DNA of 64,000 nt from Tubiluchus corallicola (Eukaryota > Priapulida > Priapulimorpha > Priapulimorphida > Tubiluchidae), in the NCBI GenBank assembly GCA_030141605.1, contig JAQGDQ010000516.1, forward strand, positions 1 to 64,000, in the 5' to 3' direction. The translations under genes and the position numbers were made by a program. Each line of letters begins with the position of its first letter. Positions within the stretch are counted from its first letter, which is position 1. The notes beneath the pieces were generated by a model, which was not told the DNA's origin, did no database searches, and saw nothing but the letters and a program-made list of their open reading frames with translations. Positions 62,172 to 64,000 of this stretch are shown here, in pieces.

Positions 62172-63886
62172 TAGAAAATACCAGATTCATTAGAGGTTAA
62201 TCCCAGCTTTTATACTAGCCAGGTGCACCCCAAACTTCTAGTGTGTCATTAAAGACTTTTTAGAAGTACAATATATTGTTAAAGAGTTCAAGACTTAACG
62301 ATTAAACATCCAACAATTAAAATTTAAGATGACATTTATTCATTTTACATTAATTGCAAAGCAATCCACTATTACCATATTCAGTTTATTCTGACGTTAC
62401 TGCAAAAAAGCCTAACCTACAACACAGCCTGCCTACATTTCTGATTAAAAGCCACATTTTGGGTCATGCAAGAGATAAAGCCCATTTCAAATGGTTACAA
62501 AGGGGTGTTGTTATTGTTGTTATTAAGTTACGCCATGGTGTATTCCCCTCTCTAGTACTACATTTATTTAGTCGGTTCAGCTGGGACTAGGTCCAACAAA
62601 ATTAATTAAATACTTATTTTTACCTTCGATGGTCAGGGCGAAGCTAATAGCTTTTTGCCATACACAACAAACTATATAACCTGAAATCTGCACTAATATG
62701 GAATCTGAATAATCTGGAATAGGTAAGCAAGTAATTTTAAGGAACGGTTGCTGGCTAGCAGAGTAATTTCGCATCTCTCAACGTTCATAGAATTGTGTAC
62801 TTAATTTTTGCAATTATGAGAGTCAACATAAAAAATAAGGCAATTCTATATGCTACTCAGCTTGCAACTTAATGATCACAAAAGGAATAATGAGGTTGGT
62901 GAAATGCGATAATTATAATGCCAGCTCACTGTTAAAGCATTTCACCACTAGTAGTAGTAGTATGCTTCTCATTGGAAAACGAGAAATTGTAATTGTAATT
63001 TATTATCACTTCAGCGTGTATTTTTACAATGCACTTTATATTATTATCTTTATAACTATTATGCGTTATAACTAGGAAAATGCAATATAGTTACAATAAT
63101 TGTAACAGAACTACATTAGTATACTATAGCGTGGTACAGTTAGGGAAAAATTCCAAATATAATTACAAAAATTTAACAGAAGTATATTAACATAGTTACT
63201 AAACTACATAATAAGAATACCTAAACATAATAAGCAAAAGCAAGAACAAACAAAATCAAATAAATTAAAGATGAAAAATTAGGAAAGAACTCATGAAACA
63301 ACCTTGATTCTCGTATTCATAGTTCATACCTACACCTTTTCAGAGTTTTCACAATCAAACGCTGCCAATGCGGTGGCTCTTCAAAATATCGACAAGATAA
63401 AGCCGCGTAACAAAAGATTCCCTAAACTCTTAAGCCAACTTAGTCACGTGGCTGATAGTAGAAGAGATATATTTACAAATTATCAAACAAAATAAGTTAT
63501 ATTCCAAATAGCAGTTTTGATTACCAATCATCGTGGACCACTTAGATATGAAATTGCTGTACTGTCTGAGTATCTGAGCCGATACTATCGAAATGGATTA
63601 GCCTTTATAGATTGGTAATATTAATAGTTCAAGGTTAACAGTTCATAACGTAATATTTACCCTTAATCACCAAATTTGGAATTTGGACTCTCAAGAGGCA
63701 ACTGAGTTTGTCAACGTGCCCTGCTGTCGGTGGTGTCACTATTCACGCTTGTTACAGTTCTCTGATCCTCGACCTCTAAAAGGATTTTCTAAAAAAAAAG
63801 CTTCAGCCTAGATTTGGTTTTACATACATAACTAAACAAGTGGCAAATTTTAACCAAACTTGTAAGTTAATTATTACTTATTAAGA
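62172..63886. other. Spacer between divergent genes
   Basis: Lies between Gemin7 (minus) and the gene starting at 63887 (plus), so it should hold both promoters. AT-rich, with short frames only. I could not identify a TATA box or initiator with any confidence. Confidence 0.4.
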
Positions 63887-64000
63887 ATGTCTAAACCTAT
63901 TCGCTCTGAATATGGCCTTCTCGTGGCTGCACTTTTTGGTGTTATATGCTATTACCAAGTTGTCTACAATGTTTTTGGAACTGCAGAGGATTTAACATTA
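63887..64000 (+). CDS. Small membrane protein, N-terminus, runs off window
   Basis: The ATG at 63887 opens 38 codons that stay open to the last base. The start MSKPIRSEYGLLVAALFGVI is followed by CYYQVVYNVFGTAEDLTL, a short basic/polar head and one hydrophobic segment (about residues 9-28) as in a single-pass membrane protein. I do not recognise the family. It is divergent from Gemin7. The short length leaves real doubt. Confidence 0.45.
   Translation, partial: MSKPIRSEYGLLVAALFGVICYYQVVYNVFGTAEDLTL

Overview
This is nuclear DNA from an invertebrate animal: AT-rich, sparse in genes, with small exons, mostly GT-AG introns, and many decayed transposons and simple repeats. The metazoan assignment rests on a mitochondrial malonyl-CoA transacylase and a Gemin7 homologue. 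A chitin-binding/LDLa/polysaccharide-deacetylase protein and a luqin/RYamide-like peptide precursor point to a protostome, most likely a lophotrochozoan such as a mollusc, annelid or brachiopod. That last step is inference.

Layout. 1-5.1 kb is a C/A-rich minisatellite (about 1850-3290) followed by two head-to-tail copies of a ~0.8 kb GC-richer repeat (3436-5086). On the minus strand at 5625-5787 is the first coding exon of a putative luqin/RYamide-type neuropeptide precursor. 5.9-22.4 kb is gene-poor: CT microsatellites, fragments of a hAT-like family, a small inverted repeat and a decayed trypsin-like pseudogene (17145-17780). 22483-28200 (+) is a complete nine-exon chitin-deacetylase-like gene (519 aa) whose domain order is intact but whose catalytic and metal-binding motifs are substituted. 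29.05-31.06 kb is a 5'-truncated, frameshifted LINE. 31.1-37.6 kb has no gene but holds three DNA-transposon-type elements, one with clear terminal inverted repeats and a 5-bp target duplication.

37739-41672 (+) is MCAT (five exons, 409 aa) with one GC-AG intron. 47167-48636 (+) is a GT92-family glycosyltransferase with an uninterrupted coding region, lying between two direct copies of a ~350 bp repeat. 51616-59340 (-) is a six-exon, 316-aa gene I do not recognise, also with a GC-AG intron, and with a hAT MITE (8-bp target duplication) in its second intron. 60050-60826 is a TA-flanked MITE, followed by degenerate tRNA-like sequences. 61883-62143 (-) is Gemin7, and 63887 to the window end (+) is the start of a small membrane-protein gene running off the edge.

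The genes form no operon-like unit. They are independent loci: fatty-acid synthesis (MCAT), snRNP assembly (Gemin7), extracellular chitin binding (CDA-like), Golgi glycosylation (GT92) and neuropeptide signalling (luqin-like). All exon models were built by eye from splice consensus, reading-frame phase and similarity to known families; coordinates should be right to the base where phase closes, but none has been tested against transcripts.
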